Shown here piece by piece: positions 52,356-60,149 of a stretch of DNA of 64,000 nt. Source of the stretch: Rhodosalinus sp041365695. GTDB taxonomy: Bacteria; Pseudomonadota; Alphaproteobacteria; Rhodobacterales; Rhodobacteraceae. The position numbers and the translations under genes were made by a program. Below the pieces are notes generated by a model. The model ran no database searches. It was not told where the DNA came from and saw nothing but the letters and a program-made list of their open reading frames with translations. Numbering within the stretch: the stretch's first letter is position 1; each line of letters starts with the position of its first letter. The stretch is from NCBI RefSeq assembly GCF_041365695.1, contig NZ_JBGFSJ010000006.1, positions 1 through 64,000 on the forward strand. The letters run 5' to 3'.

Positions 52356-53534
52356 TCACGTCCACAGAACCCGGCGCAGGCTTTTCAGACCGCGCCGCAG
52401 ATCATCCTCGGGGGCGACCATCGCCACCCGGATGAAGCCCGCCCCCGGGTTGCCCACGCCGGTGTCCCGCGCGAGATAGGCGCCCGGCAGGACGCGCAGC
52501 CCCGCCTCGCGCCAGAGTTTCACCGCGGCCGCCTCGCCGTCTTCCACCGGAAGCCACAGGAAAAAGCCCGCCGCGGGGCTTTCGTAGCCGGGGATGTCGC
52601 CGAGGATCTCGTCGGCCACCGCGTATTTCGCGCGGTAGCGGGCGCGATTCTCCTCGACATGTGTCTCGTCGGCCCAGACCGCCTCGGCGGCGCGTTGCAG
52701 CGGCAGCGGCAGGGGCGCGCCGCCATAGGCGCGCAGCTGTTTCATCCGCGCCACGGCCCGGGGCCCGCCGGCCAGCATCCCCGACCGCAGGCCCGGCAGG
52801 TTCGATCGCTTCGACAGCGAGTGGAAGGCGACCACACGCTCGGGGTCGGCGCCCATCTCCGCCGCCATCTCGAGCCCGCCTGGCGGCGGCGCGTCGCGGT
52901 AGATCTCGGAGTAGCATTCGTCCGACAGGATGCGGAAATCGTGCCGTTCGGCGAGCGCCAGCAGCGCGCGCCAGTCGTCGCGCCCGGCCACCGCGCCCTG
53001 GGGGTTCGCGGGCGAGCAGAGATAGACCGCCGCCGCGCGGTCGAGCGTCTCGGCCGGCAGCGAGGCGATGTCGGGCAGATGGCCCGTCTCCGGCGTCGCT
53101 GGAACGAGCACGGGCTCGGCCCCCGCCCCCAGCGCCGCCGCCAGGTAGACCTGGTAGAAGGGGTTCGGGATCAGCACCGCCGCGCGCCGGCCCGCCTTCG
53201 TCTCGGGCACCAGCGCGAGAGCGGCGTCGAAAAGCCCCTCGCGCGTGCCGTTGAGCGGCATGACCTGCGTCTCCGGGTCCGCGCGCACGCCGAAGCGCCG
53301 CGCCAGCCAGTCGGCGTAGGCCGCGCGCAGTTCCGGCGTGCCGTCGTTCGGCGGGTAGCGGCCGAAACCGGCCGACTCGCGCGCGACGATCTCCGTCACG
53401 AAGGGCGGGAACGGGTGCTGCGGCTCCCCGATCGACATGTTCACGACCTCCCCGCCCGGCGCATGGCCGTCGAGCAGCGCCCGCAGACGCGGGAACGCGT
53501 AGGGAGGGAGGGTCGAGAACCTCTCGGAAAACAT
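52356..53534 (-). CDS. dapC: class I/II aminotransferase, probable succinyldiaminopimelate transaminase
   Basis: This 392-residue PLP enzyme should make N-succinyl-LL-2-amino-6-oxopimelate in lysine and peptidoglycan precursor synthesis, or the reverse. The PLP lysine is in FHSLSKRSNL, followed by PGLRSG, and SPANPQG carries the Asn ligand. The N-terminal LPPYAFPRLRALLDG is typical of the DapC group of COG0436. Other substrates are possible. The amidase gene lies upstream on the same strand; ftsK follows 14 bp downstream. Confidence 0.8.
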   Translation of the reverse strand: MFSERFSTLPPYAFPRLRALLDGHAPGGEVVNMSIGEPQHPFPPFVTEIVARESAGFGRYPPNDGTPELRAAYADWLARRFGVRADPETQVMPLNGTREGLFDAALALVPETKAGRRAAVLIPNPFYQVYLAAALGAGAEPVLVPATPETGHLPDIASLPAETLDRAAAVYLCSPANPQGAVAGRDDWRALLALAERHDFRILSDECYSEIYRDAPPPGGLEMAAEMGADPERVVAFHSLSKRSNLPGLRSGMLAGGPRAVARMKQLRAYGGAPLPLPLQRAAEAVWADETHVEENRARYRAKYAVADEILGDIPGYESPAAGFFLWLPVEDGEAAAVKLWREAGLRVLPGAYLARDTGVGNPGAGFIRVAMVAPEDDLRRGLKSLRRVLWT

Positions 53535-53616
53535 GCTCTTGCTGCCTCGGGCTACGGGATCGTTGACGCCCCGTTTGCGGGGCACGATACGAAATCCCCC
53601 CTGCCCCGTCCAGCCA

Positions 53617-53638
53617 AAGCCCCGCACGACGGGGGCTT
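53617..53638 (-). terminator. hairpin between the amidase and dapC genes
   Basis: AAGCCCC and GGGGCTT form a 7-bp stem with an 8-nt loop; read on the minus strand it is followed by TTTGG. A second 6-bp hairpin with a TTTG loop lies at 53568-53583. Termination after the amidase gene is plausible but weak. Confidence 0.4.
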
Positions 53639-53674
53639 GTGGCCTCGCGGCCATAGCGGCGCGAAACGAGTGGC

Positions 53675-55006
53675 TCAGGCGGCCAGAACGACCTCCGCCG
53701 CGGAGCCGAGCCGCAGGAGCCTGCGCTCGGCCGTCGGCGGCGCCAGGAGTTGCAGCCCGCAGGACGGATGGCCGGTGGGCAGGGTGAGCGCGGCAAGCCC
53801 CATCAGGTTGCCGATGCGGGTGTTGCGCAGCGTCATCAGGTTTTCGGTGCGGTAATAGGCGTCCTCGGTCTCGAGCCGCGCCAGTTCGGGCGGCATGATC
53901 GGCACGGTCGGCGCCAGCACCGCGTCGAAGCCCGCCGTGGCGCGCGCCCAGACCCCGCGCAGACGCTCCAGCGTCCGCCAGGCGGCGACGTAGTCCGCGG
54001 CGCCGTGCTCGGCCCCGCCGCGGAACCGCGCGAGGATCTCGGGAAACATCGCCTCGGGACGCGCCTCTATGGTCTCGCGCCAGACGCCGTAGGCCTCGGA
54101 CGTGTAGAGGATGCCGGAGAGCGCCATCGCCTCCTCGAGCTCCGGCACCGCAAGCTCGACGATCTCGGCGCCGGCGCCCTCCAGCCGGGCCAGCGCATCG
54201 GCGTGGGCCGCGGCCGGCCCCTCGCGCAGCTCGTCGAGCGCGACCGTGCTCAGCGCGGCGAAGCGGCGCCCCGACAGGTCGGCGCCGGCAAGATCCGCGG
54301 GCGCCCCGCCCTCGAGCGCGGACAGCATCAGCGCCGCGTCCTCCACCGTGCGCGTCAGCGGCCCCACCGTGTCGAAACGCGGGGCGAGCGGCACGACGCC
54401 CGAAAGCGAAAGCCGCCCCGAGGTCGTCTTCAGTCCGACGAGGTCGTTCCACGCCGCGGGAACCCGCACCGATCCGCCGGTGTCCGAGCCCACCGCGGCC
54501 GCCGCCAGGCCGAAGGCGACCGACGCCGCGGCCCCCGAAGAGGAGCCGCCCGGCGCCGCCCCGGGGTCGTTCACGCAGGGCGGCGTCCCGGTCACCGGGT
54601 TGTAGCCCAGCCCGGAGAAGGCGAATTCCGACATGTGGGTCTTGCCGAGGCAGACGAGGCCCAGCGCGGTCGCGTTTTCCAGCACCTCGGCGTCGCGGTC
54701 GGGCACGCGCCCGGCAAGAAGCGCGCTTCCCGCCTCCGTGGCCGTGCCGGCCGTGTCGAAGAGATCCTTCCAGCTTACGGGCACACCGTCGAGCGGCGAG
54801 CGTCGCAGACCCGCCGCCGCGCGCTCCGATGCGGCCTGCGCCTCGGCGCGGGCGCGTCGGGGCGTGAGCCGCGCATAGATGCGCCCGCTGTCGGGATGCG
54901 CTTCGATCGCGTCCAGAAAGACCTCGGTCAGCGCCACGGGGTCGATTTCGCCTGCCCCGATGCCACGCCCGAGCGACGCCGCGCTCATCCCCCGCCACTC
55001 GTCCAT
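53675..55006 (-). CDS. amidase signature family protein
   Basis: This 443-residue amidohydrolase has the Ser-cisSer-Lys triad: K80 (PVSWKDLFD), the GGSSSG loop (Ser155/156) and nucleophile Ser179 in DTGGSVRVPAA. It is not flanked by gatB/gatC and lacks a GatA context, so it is a catabolic amidase of unknown substrate. The start at 55006 has GGAGG seven bases upstream; ATGs at 55012 and 54988 are alternatives. Confidence 0.88.
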   Translation of the reverse strand: MDEWRGMSAASLGRGIGAGEIDPVALTEVFLDAIEAHPDSGRIYARLTPRRARAEAQAASERAAAGLRRSPLDGVPVSWKDLFDTAGTATEAGSALLAGRVPDRDAEVLENATALGLVCLGKTHMSEFAFSGLGYNPVTGTPPCVNDPGAAPGGSSSGAAASVAFGLAAAAVGSDTGGSVRVPAAWNDLVGLKTTSGRLSLSGVVPLAPRFDTVGPLTRTVEDAALMLSALEGGAPADLAGADLSGRRFAALSTVALDELREGPAAAHADALARLEGAGAEIVELAVPELEEAMALSGILYTSEAYGVWRETIEARPEAMFPEILARFRGGAEHGAADYVAAWRTLERLRGVWARATAGFDAVLAPTVPIMPPELARLETEDAYYRTENLMTLRNTRIGNLMGLAALTLPTGHPSCGLQLLAPPTAERRLLRLGSAAEVVLAA

Positions 55007-55091
55007 CGCCATCCCTCCGTTGCGCTCGGAGGCGAGGCTAGCGGCGGCACGGCGCATGGACAATCCCGGGCGCCCGGTCATATTTCCCCCC

Positions 55092-56306
55092 ATGACACAT
55101 GATGCGGATATCCTCGTTGCCGGCGGCGGCCTCACGGGCACGGCGCTGGCGCTCGCGCTGGCCCGCGGCGGGCACTCCGTCGCGCTGATCGACCCCGCCC
55201 CGGCAAAAGCGCGCGCCACGCCAGGTTTCGACGGCCGGTCCTATGCGCTCGCCCTCGCCTCGCGGCGGCTTCTGGCGGCCCTCGGCGTCTGGGACGCGGT
55301 GGCCGAGGACGCGCAACCCATCGAGCGAATCGCCGTGAGCGACGGGCGCGCGGGGGAGGGCGCCTCGCCCCTTCACCTGATCTTCGACCATGCCGAGATC
55401 GAGGAAGGCCCGATGGGCCACATGGTGGAGGATCGCCACCTGCGGCCCGCGCTGCTGGCCGCCGTGGCGGACGATCCGCGCATCGCCCATGTCGAGGGGG
55501 ACAGCGTCACGGCGCAGACGCCCGGCCCGGCCGGGGTGACGGTCACGCTCGCGTCGGGACGCACGCTCTCGGGCGCCTTGCTCGTGGGCTGCGACGGAAT
55601 GGCGAGCGGGACCGCGACCCGGGCGGGGATCCGGCGCACCGGCTGGCGCTACGGCCAGACCGCGCTCGTCTGCGCAATCGCCCATGAACGCGACCACGGC
55701 GGCTGCGCGCACCAGTTCTTCATGCCCCCCGGGCCGCTCGCGATCCTTCCGCTGAAGGGGCGGCGTTCCTCGATCGTCTGGACGGAGGAGGACGCCACGG
55801 CGCGCGAGATCCAGTCGATGGACGACGAGGGATATCTTTCGGTCCTTCGCCCCCGCTTCGGGGATTTCCTGGGAGAGATCGCGCTGGCTGGGGATCGCTA
55901 TACCTATCCCCTGACACTCAGCCTCGCGCAGAGTTTCGTGGCGGCGCGTGTGGCGCTTGCCGGCGACGCGGCGCACCGGGTGCATCCCATCGCGGGCCAG
56001 GGCCTCAACGCCGGGCTGCGCGACGTGGGCGCACTGGCCCATGTGCTGGCCGAGGCGCGGCGGCGCGGAGAGGACATCGGCAGCACCCAGGTTCTGCTGC
56101 GCTACCAGCGCTGGCGGCGCTGGGACACCGCGACCCTCGCACTGGCCACGGACGGCTTCAACCGGCTCTTCTCGAACGACAACCCGATCCTGCGGCTGGG
56201 CCGCGACCTCGGGCTGGGCGCGGTGAACGCGGTGCCGGGCCTGCGTCGGGCCTTCATCCGGGAGGCGGCCGGCCTGACCGGAGAGCTACCGGATCTCATG
56301 CGCTGA
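55092..56306 (+). CDS. UbiH/UbiF/COQ6-family FAD-dependent hydroxylase
   Basis: This 404-residue flavin monooxygenase has the FAD dinucleotide motif GGGLTGTALALALARGG and the second FAD motif VALAGDAAHRVHPIAGQGLN. It should hydroxylate a ring position of the ubiquinone precursor; which carbon cannot be told. The ATG at 55092 has no clear ribosome site; 55056 is an in-frame alternative. It is divergent from the amidase gene. Confidence 0.88.
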   Translation: MTHDADILVAGGGLTGTALALALARGGHSVALIDPAPAKARATPGFDGRSYALALASRRLLAALGVWDAVAEDAQPIERIAVSDGRAGEGASPLHLIFDHAEIEEGPMGHMVEDRHLRPALLAAVADDPRIAHVEGDSVTAQTPGPAGVTVTLASGRTLSGALLVGCDGMASGTATRAGIRRTGWRYGQTALVCAIAHERDHGGCAHQFFMPPGPLAILPLKGRRSSIVWTEEDATAREIQSMDDEGYLSVLRPRFGDFLGEIALAGDRYTYPLTLSLAQSFVAARVALAGDAAHRVHPIAGQGLNAGLRDVGALAHVLAEARRRGEDIGSTQVLLRYQRWRRWDTATLALATDGFNRLFSNDNPILRLGRDLGLGAVNAVPGLRRAFIREAAGLTGELPDLMR

Positions 56307-56352
56307 AAGGGGAAGGAGGGCCCGCGCTTCCGGCAGCACTGCCCCGGCCCGC

Positions 56353-56556
56353 TCAGTCGAGTTTGCGGGCCTCGTCCACCAGCATCACCGGGATGCCGTC
56401 GCGGATCGGGAAAGCCAGCCCGGCGGCCTCCGATACCAGCTCCTGTCGCGAGGCGTCGTAGGACAGGCGGCCATGGCTCACCGGGCAGATCAGCGCCTCC
56501 AGCATGTGGCGATCGAAATCCCGGCTGCGCTCGGTGGCGGGCGTCGGTTCGGTCAT
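56353..56556 (-). CDS. Trm112-family small protein
   Basis: This 67-residue protein has the Trm112p fold signature LEALICPVSHGRLSYD and a C-terminal FPIRDGIPVMLVDEAR. Only one Cys remains, so it probably does not bind zinc. In eukaryotes Trm112 is a methyltransferase partner; the bacterial role is unclear. Its ATG overlaps the LON gene stop (ATGA). Confidence 0.88.
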   Translation of the reverse strand: MTEPTPATERSRDFDRHMLEALICPVSHGRLSYDASRQELVSEAAGLAFPIRDGIPVMLVDEARKLD

Positions 56557-57203
56557 TGCATCAGCTCTCCGCCACCCTCGCCGCCACGCAGCGTGTACTC
56601 GATCAGCGTCACGAGCGTCTCGCGCCGGGTGCTGAGACTCGGCGCCTCCAGGAGCGCCTGCTTGTCCTCTGGCTCGAAGTCGAGAAGCATCGAAAGCGAG
56701 TTCACGAGCAACTCGTCCTCGGCTTCCTTGAGCGAGTCCCAATCGGTCGACAGGTTCCGCGCCGCGAAGTAGCGCCCCAGAAGGTCGAGAAAGCGACTGC
56801 GGTCGAAGTTCGGATCATGCTCCGTCTTGCCGAGATCGTTGTCGAACCCCGTCCAGCTGACGCGCGCGCGGCGGTAGGGGGTGAAGCCCTCCACCTCTTC
56901 CAGCACGCGGTAGCGGGACATTCCCGACAGCGTGATCATGTAGCGCCCGTCCTCGGTTTCGGAGAACTGGGTGAGGCGCCCGGCGCACCCGATCCTCTGC
57001 AGCGGCGCGGGGTCCTGCTTTCCCGGGCCCGGGCATGGTTGCACCATGCCGATCAGCCGCTCCGGCGTCTTGAGGCAGTCCTCCACCATCGCGAGGTAGC
57101 GCGGCTCGAATATGTGCAGCGGCAGGCGCGCGCGCGGCAAAAGCAGCGCGCCCGGCAATGGAAAGACCGGAATCGTATCCGGAAGATCGGCTGGCTTTGT
57201 CAT
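56553..57203 (-). CDS. LON substrate-binding domain protein
   Basis: This 216-residue protein is a stand-alone Lon N-terminal domain (IPVFPLPGALLLPRARLPLHIFEPRYLAMV). It has no ATPase or protease part, so it is a substrate-recognition or regulatory protein by inference. In-frame ATGs at 57203, 57209 and 57227 are possible; none has a strong ribosome site. It sits between cnoX (upstream) and the Trm112 gene. Confidence 0.88.
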   Translation of the reverse strand: MTKPADLPDTIPVFPLPGALLLPRARLPLHIFEPRYLAMVEDCLKTPERLIGMVQPCPGPGKQDPAPLQRIGCAGRLTQFSETEDGRYMITLSGMSRYRVLEEVEGFTPYRRARVSWTGFDNDLGKTEHDPNFDRSRFLDLLGRYFAARNLSTDWDSLKEAEDELLVNSLSMLLDFEPEDKQALLEAPSLSTRRETLVTLIEYTLRGGEGGGELMQ

Positions 57204-57230
57204 GCGCATCGAGCTAGCCCGCCCCATGCC

Positions 57231-58148
57231 TCAGGCAAATATCATGGAGCTCAACCTGCGGCGGCCGTTCAGCACCACCGGATCGTTGGGCTTCAGGGCC
57301 TCGAAGATGGTGAAAAGCTGCGCCTTGGCGGCGCCGTCGTTCCACTCGCGATCGCGGCGGAAAAGCTCGAGCAGCTGGTCCACGGCGCCGGCCGCGTCGC
57401 CCTTGGCGTAGAGCGCCTGGGCCAGATCGAAGCGCGCCTGAAGATCGTCGGGATCGGCCTCGACCCTGGCATGTAGCTCCGCGACAGGGCCCGCCCCCTC
57501 GGCCTGGCGCGCCAGCTCGAGCTGCGCGGCGGCCGACTCGAGTTCGTGCGCCTTGGAGATGCTGGCGGGCGCGCCGTTCAGGATTGCCTCCGCCTGGTCG
57601 AGCTCGCCCAGGGCGATGTGCGCCCGCACCAGCCCGCCATAGGCGGCCGCGTTCTCCTCTTCCTCGCCGAGGATCGCCGCGAAGGTCTGGGCGGCGTCGG
57701 CGGCCGCGCCATCCGCGAGCATCTGCTCCGCCGCTTCCAGCGCCTCGCCGAGGCCACCCGAGGCGTCGCCGCCCGCCGCCTCGACCACGCGGTCGATGAA
57801 TTGCTTGATCTCGGAGGCGGGCAAGGCGCCCTGGAACCCGTCGATCGGCTGGCCCTTCCAGAAGGCGTAGACCGTGGGGATCGACTGGATGCGCAGCTGG
57901 CCCGCGATCATCTGGTTCTCGTCCACGTTCACCTTGGCCATGCGCACCGCGCCGCGCGCCGCCGTGACCGCCGCCTCCAGCGCGGGGCCGAGCGTCTTGC
58001 AGGGGCCGCACCACGGCGCCCAGAAATCGACGATGACGGGCACCTCCTGGGAGGCGTCCACCACCTCCGCCATGAAGGTCTGCTCGTCCACGTCCTTGAT
58101 AAGGTCCGTTGCCGGCGCCGCCGCGGCGCCTCCGCCCAGTTCGATCAT
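57231..58148 (-). CDS. cnoX: thioredoxin-domain co-chaperone CnoX (YbbN)
   Basis: This 305-residue protein joins a thioredoxin domain (residues 12-120, active site C47-G-P-C50 in WCGPC) to a C-terminal TPR-like domain (about 130-305). CnoX protects substrates for GroEL and DnaK during oxidative stress. It keeps both active-site Cys, as do the alphaproteobacterial forms. The downstream LON-domain gene begins 27 bp later, forming a probable proteostasis operon with Trm112. Confidence 0.93.
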   Translation of the reverse strand: MIELGGGAAAAPATDLIKDVDEQTFMAEVVDASQEVPVIVDFWAPWCGPCKTLGPALEAAVTAARGAVRMAKVNVDENQMIAGQLRIQSIPTVYAFWKGQPIDGFQGALPASEIKQFIDRVVEAAGGDASGGLGEALEAAEQMLADGAAADAAQTFAAILGEEEENAAAYGGLVRAHIALGELDQAEAILNGAPASISKAHELESAAAQLELARQAEGAGPVAELHARVEADPDDLQARFDLAQALYAKGDAAGAVDQLLELFRRDREWNDGAAKAQLFTIFEALKPNDPVVLNGRRRLSSMIFA

Positions 58149-58223
58149 TCTGTCACCCTCGAATTCGCTTTCGCCTGAATATGGACCCGCCGGGCCCGTC
58201 TTCCAAGATGTCGCGCCCGCCCG

Positions 58224-59012
58224 TCAGAAATCGAAGGAGGCGAACACCGGGGCGTGATCCGACGGCTTCTCCCAGCCACGGACATGGCGCAGGACCCGGC
58301 TGGAATGCGCGGCGCCCGCGATGTCGGACGTCGCCCAGACGTGATCGAGCCGCCGGCCCCTGTCGGACGCCTCCCAGTCGCGTGCCCGGTAGGACCACCA
58401 GGAATAGAGCCGGCCCTCGGGGATGTCGCGGCGGGTGACGTCGGTGAAGCGGCCCGCCTCCAGCACGCCGGCCAGATGCTCCACCTCCACGGGCGTGTGG
58501 CTGACGACCTTCAGAAGCTCCTTGTGCGACCAGACGTCGTCCTCGCGCGGGGCGATGTTGAGATCGCCGACGAGGATCGTCTTTCCCGGCTTCTCGGCAT
58601 GCAGCCAGTCGCGCATGTCGGTGAGGTAGTCGAGCTTCTGGCCGAATTTCACGTTCACCTCGCGGTCGGGCACGTCCCCGCCGGCGGGAACGTAGAAATT
58701 ATGGATCACCACACCGTTCTCCAGCCGGCCGGCGACATGCCGGGCGTGGCCGAGCCCCGCCATGTCGAGATCGCCCGCGTCCTCGATCGGCAGCTTCGAC
58801 AGGATCGCCACGCCGTTGTAGCCCTTCTCGCCCCGCGCGACCATGTGCCGGTAGCCCAGCTCGGCGAAGGCGTCGCGCGGGATCTTGTCGACCGGGCTCT
58901 TGCATTCCTGAAGGCACAGGATGTCTGGCGCCTCCTCCGCCATCAGCCGCGCCACGAGGCCCGCCCGCAGGCGGACGGAGTTGATGTTCCATGTGGCAAG
59001 CGTGACAGACAT
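58224..59012 (-). CDS. xthA: exodeoxyribonuclease III (AP endonuclease)
   Basis: This 262-residue Mg2+-dependent nuclease repairs abasic sites. It has the conserved TWNINSVR, LCLQECKSP (metal Glu), GDLNIAP (Asp/Asn pair), RRLDHVWAT and SDHAPV (catalytic His) motifs. The start at 59012 has AAGGAG six bases upstream. It lies 75 bp before cnoX on the same strand and downstream of a terminator, so it probably has its own promoter. Confidence 0.95.
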   Translation of the reverse strand: MSVTLATWNINSVRLRAGLVARLMAEEAPDILCLQECKSPVDKIPRDAFAELGYRHMVARGEKGYNGVAILSKLPIEDAGDLDMAGLGHARHVAGRLENGVVIHNFYVPAGGDVPDREVNVKFGQKLDYLTDMRDWLHAEKPGKTILVGDLNIAPREDDVWSHKELLKVVSHTPVEVEHLAGVLEAGRFTDVTRRDIPEGRLYSWWSYRARDWEASDRGRRLDHVWATSDIAGAAHSSRVLRHVRGWEKPSDHAPVFASFDF

Positions 59013-59132
59013 GCGCAGCTCCTTCTTCACGGCGCGCGGACCCTAATCAGCCGGGCGGGGGAGGTCCAGCGTGGCGACGGGCCGGGCCGCGCGTGGCGCC
59101 GCCCATCCGCAGACCCGTCCTCCGGTGGGTAG

Positions 59133-59159
59133 AAAAAAGGCCGGGCGCGAGGCCCGGCC
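59133..59159 (-). terminator. intrinsic terminator of the candidate sRNA
   Basis: An 8-bp perfect stem (GGCCGGGC 59139-59146 with GCCCGGCC 59152-59159) has a 5-nt loop and on the minus strand is followed by six T's. It lies 114 bp downstream of the response-regulator stop, so it could also end that transcript. Confidence 0.85.
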
Positions 59160-59212
59160 GAGTCCAACAGGGAGGTGCATGTCATGACCCGGACATGCGC
59201 GGGAGTCCTTGT
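59133..59212 (-). ncRNA. candidate FNR-controlled small RNA, about 80 nt
   Basis: An FNR-type box (59247-59260) lies 23 bp upstream of a TATGGT -10-like element (59223-59218). That is the spacing of a class II FNR promoter and predicts a start near 59212. The transcript would have a 7-bp hairpin (GCAUGUC with GACAUGC, 59198-59192 with 59183-59177) and then a single-stranded linker with ACCUCCC, complementary to Shine-Dalgarno sequences. It would end at a strong terminator with six U's. No convincing ORF fits. A read-through 3' end of the response-regulator mRNA is the alternative. Confidence 0.45.
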
Positions 59213-59246
59213 TTGCCACCATAAAAGATGCACTCGTCGTGCCACA

Positions 59247-59260
59247 TTGATCTGGCTCAA
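59247..59260 (-). promoter_or_regulatory. FNR/FnrL-type binding site
   Basis: TTGATCTGGCTCAA matches TTGAT-N4-ATCAA at nine of ten positions. It lies 12 bp past the response-regulator stop and 41-42 bp upstream of the predicted sRNA start, so it seems placed for the sRNA rather than for a coding gene. Confidence 0.5.
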
Positions 59261-59272
59261 AAAAGCCGGCCG

Positions 59273-59959
59273 TCACGCCACCAGGCGGTAACCGCCGCTT
59301 TCGGTCACCAGCAGCCGCGCGTTGGAGGGGTCCGGTTCGATCTTCTGGCGCAGGCGATAGATATGCGTCTCCAGCGTGTGCGTGGTCACGCCCGCGTTGT
59401 AGCCCCAGACCTCGTGCAGCAGCACGTCGCGCGGCACCACGGCTTCCGGCGAGCGGTAGAGGAACTTGAGGATGTTCGTCTCCTTCTCGGTGAGACGGAT
59501 CTTGCGGTCGTCCTCTGTGATCAGCATCTTCATCGCCGGCTTGAAGGTGTAGGGCCCGAGCGAGAAGATCGCGTCCTCGGACTGCTCGTGCTGGCGAAGC
59601 TGGGCGCGGATCCGTGCAAGGAGCACCGGGAACTTGAAGGGTTTCGAGACGTAATCGTTCGCCCCCGCGTCGAGGCCCAGGATGGTGTCGGCGTCGCTGT
59701 CGTGCCCTGTGAGCATGATGATCGGGCTTTTCACGCCCTGCTTGCGCATCCGCTTGCAAAGCTCGCGGCCATCGGTGTCGGGAAGACCGACATCGAGTAT
59801 GACCAGATCGAAGATCTGTGCCTTCACACGCTCCATGGATTGCGTGCCGCTGTCCGCCTCGAAGACCTCGAAGTCCTCGGTCATGACCAGCTGTTCCGAA
59901 AGCGCCTCGCGAAGATCGTCGTCGTCGTCGACAAGAAGAATGTTCTTGAGCTGGGGCAT
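59273..59959 (-). CDS. OmpR-family response regulator (CenR-like)
   Basis: This 228-residue two-domain regulator has a receiver with phospho-acceptor Asp56 (DLVILDVGLP), acidic pocket DDDDD at 11-15 and Lys in VSKPFKF. A winged-helix DNA-binding domain follows (about 130-225: RLTEKETNILKFLYR, THTLETHIYRLRQKI). The sequence is like the CenR envelope regulator of Caulobacter and Rhodobacter, but I cannot prove orthology. No histidine kinase is adjacent, as is usual for CenR. It is divergent from ribA. Confidence 0.9.
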   Translation of the reverse strand: MPQLKNILLVDDDDDLREALSEQLVMTEDFEVFEADSGTQSMERVKAQIFDLVILDVGLPDTDGRELCKRMRKQGVKSPIIMLTGHDSDADTILGLDAGANDYVSKPFKFPVLLARIRAQLRQHEQSEDAIFSLGPYTFKPAMKMLITEDDRKIRLTEKETNILKFLYRSPEAVVPRDVLLHEVWGYNAGVTTHTLETHIYRLRQKIEPDPSNARLLVTESGGYRLVA

Positions 59960-60062
59960 CGGGATACGTCCTCCTCCTCTGCCTGACCGAGATGCGCAAG
60001 CCGGCAGGGGGTGACAAGATTTGCTGCAAACGTCTCACGCTGTCGTGTAACCGCATGAGGAA

Positions 60063-60090
60063 TTGTTTCATGTCGCGGCAGACGTATCTA
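60063..60090 (+). promoter_or_regulatory. candidate promoter for ribA
   Basis: TTGTTT (60063-60068) and TATCTA (60085-60090) are 16 bp apart, about 60 bp upstream of ribA. The region is the AT-richest part of the divergent gap. Confidence 0.4.
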
Positions 60091-60149
60091 GAACGGGTGC
60101 CTCTGGACCGCGCGCCTCTGCGGGGGCACGTCACGAACCGAAGGATGCC

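Noticed and set aside
59027..59260. 77-codon minus frame downstream of the response regulator
   Set aside because: It would be cut by the strong terminator at 59133-59159 and begins with a TTG inside the FNR box.
59184..59272. tRNA gene in the xthA to regulator gap
   Set aside because: There is no cloverleaf and no T-arm consensus such as GGTTCRA; the hairpins fit an sRNA with terminator.
59184..59291. 35-codon + strand ORF with a well-spaced GGGAGG
   Set aside because: It is rich in Arg, Lys, His and Cys, runs across the FNR box into the response-regulator end, and its ribosome site is simply the reverse complement of the sRNA linker. The sRNA reading explains the region better.
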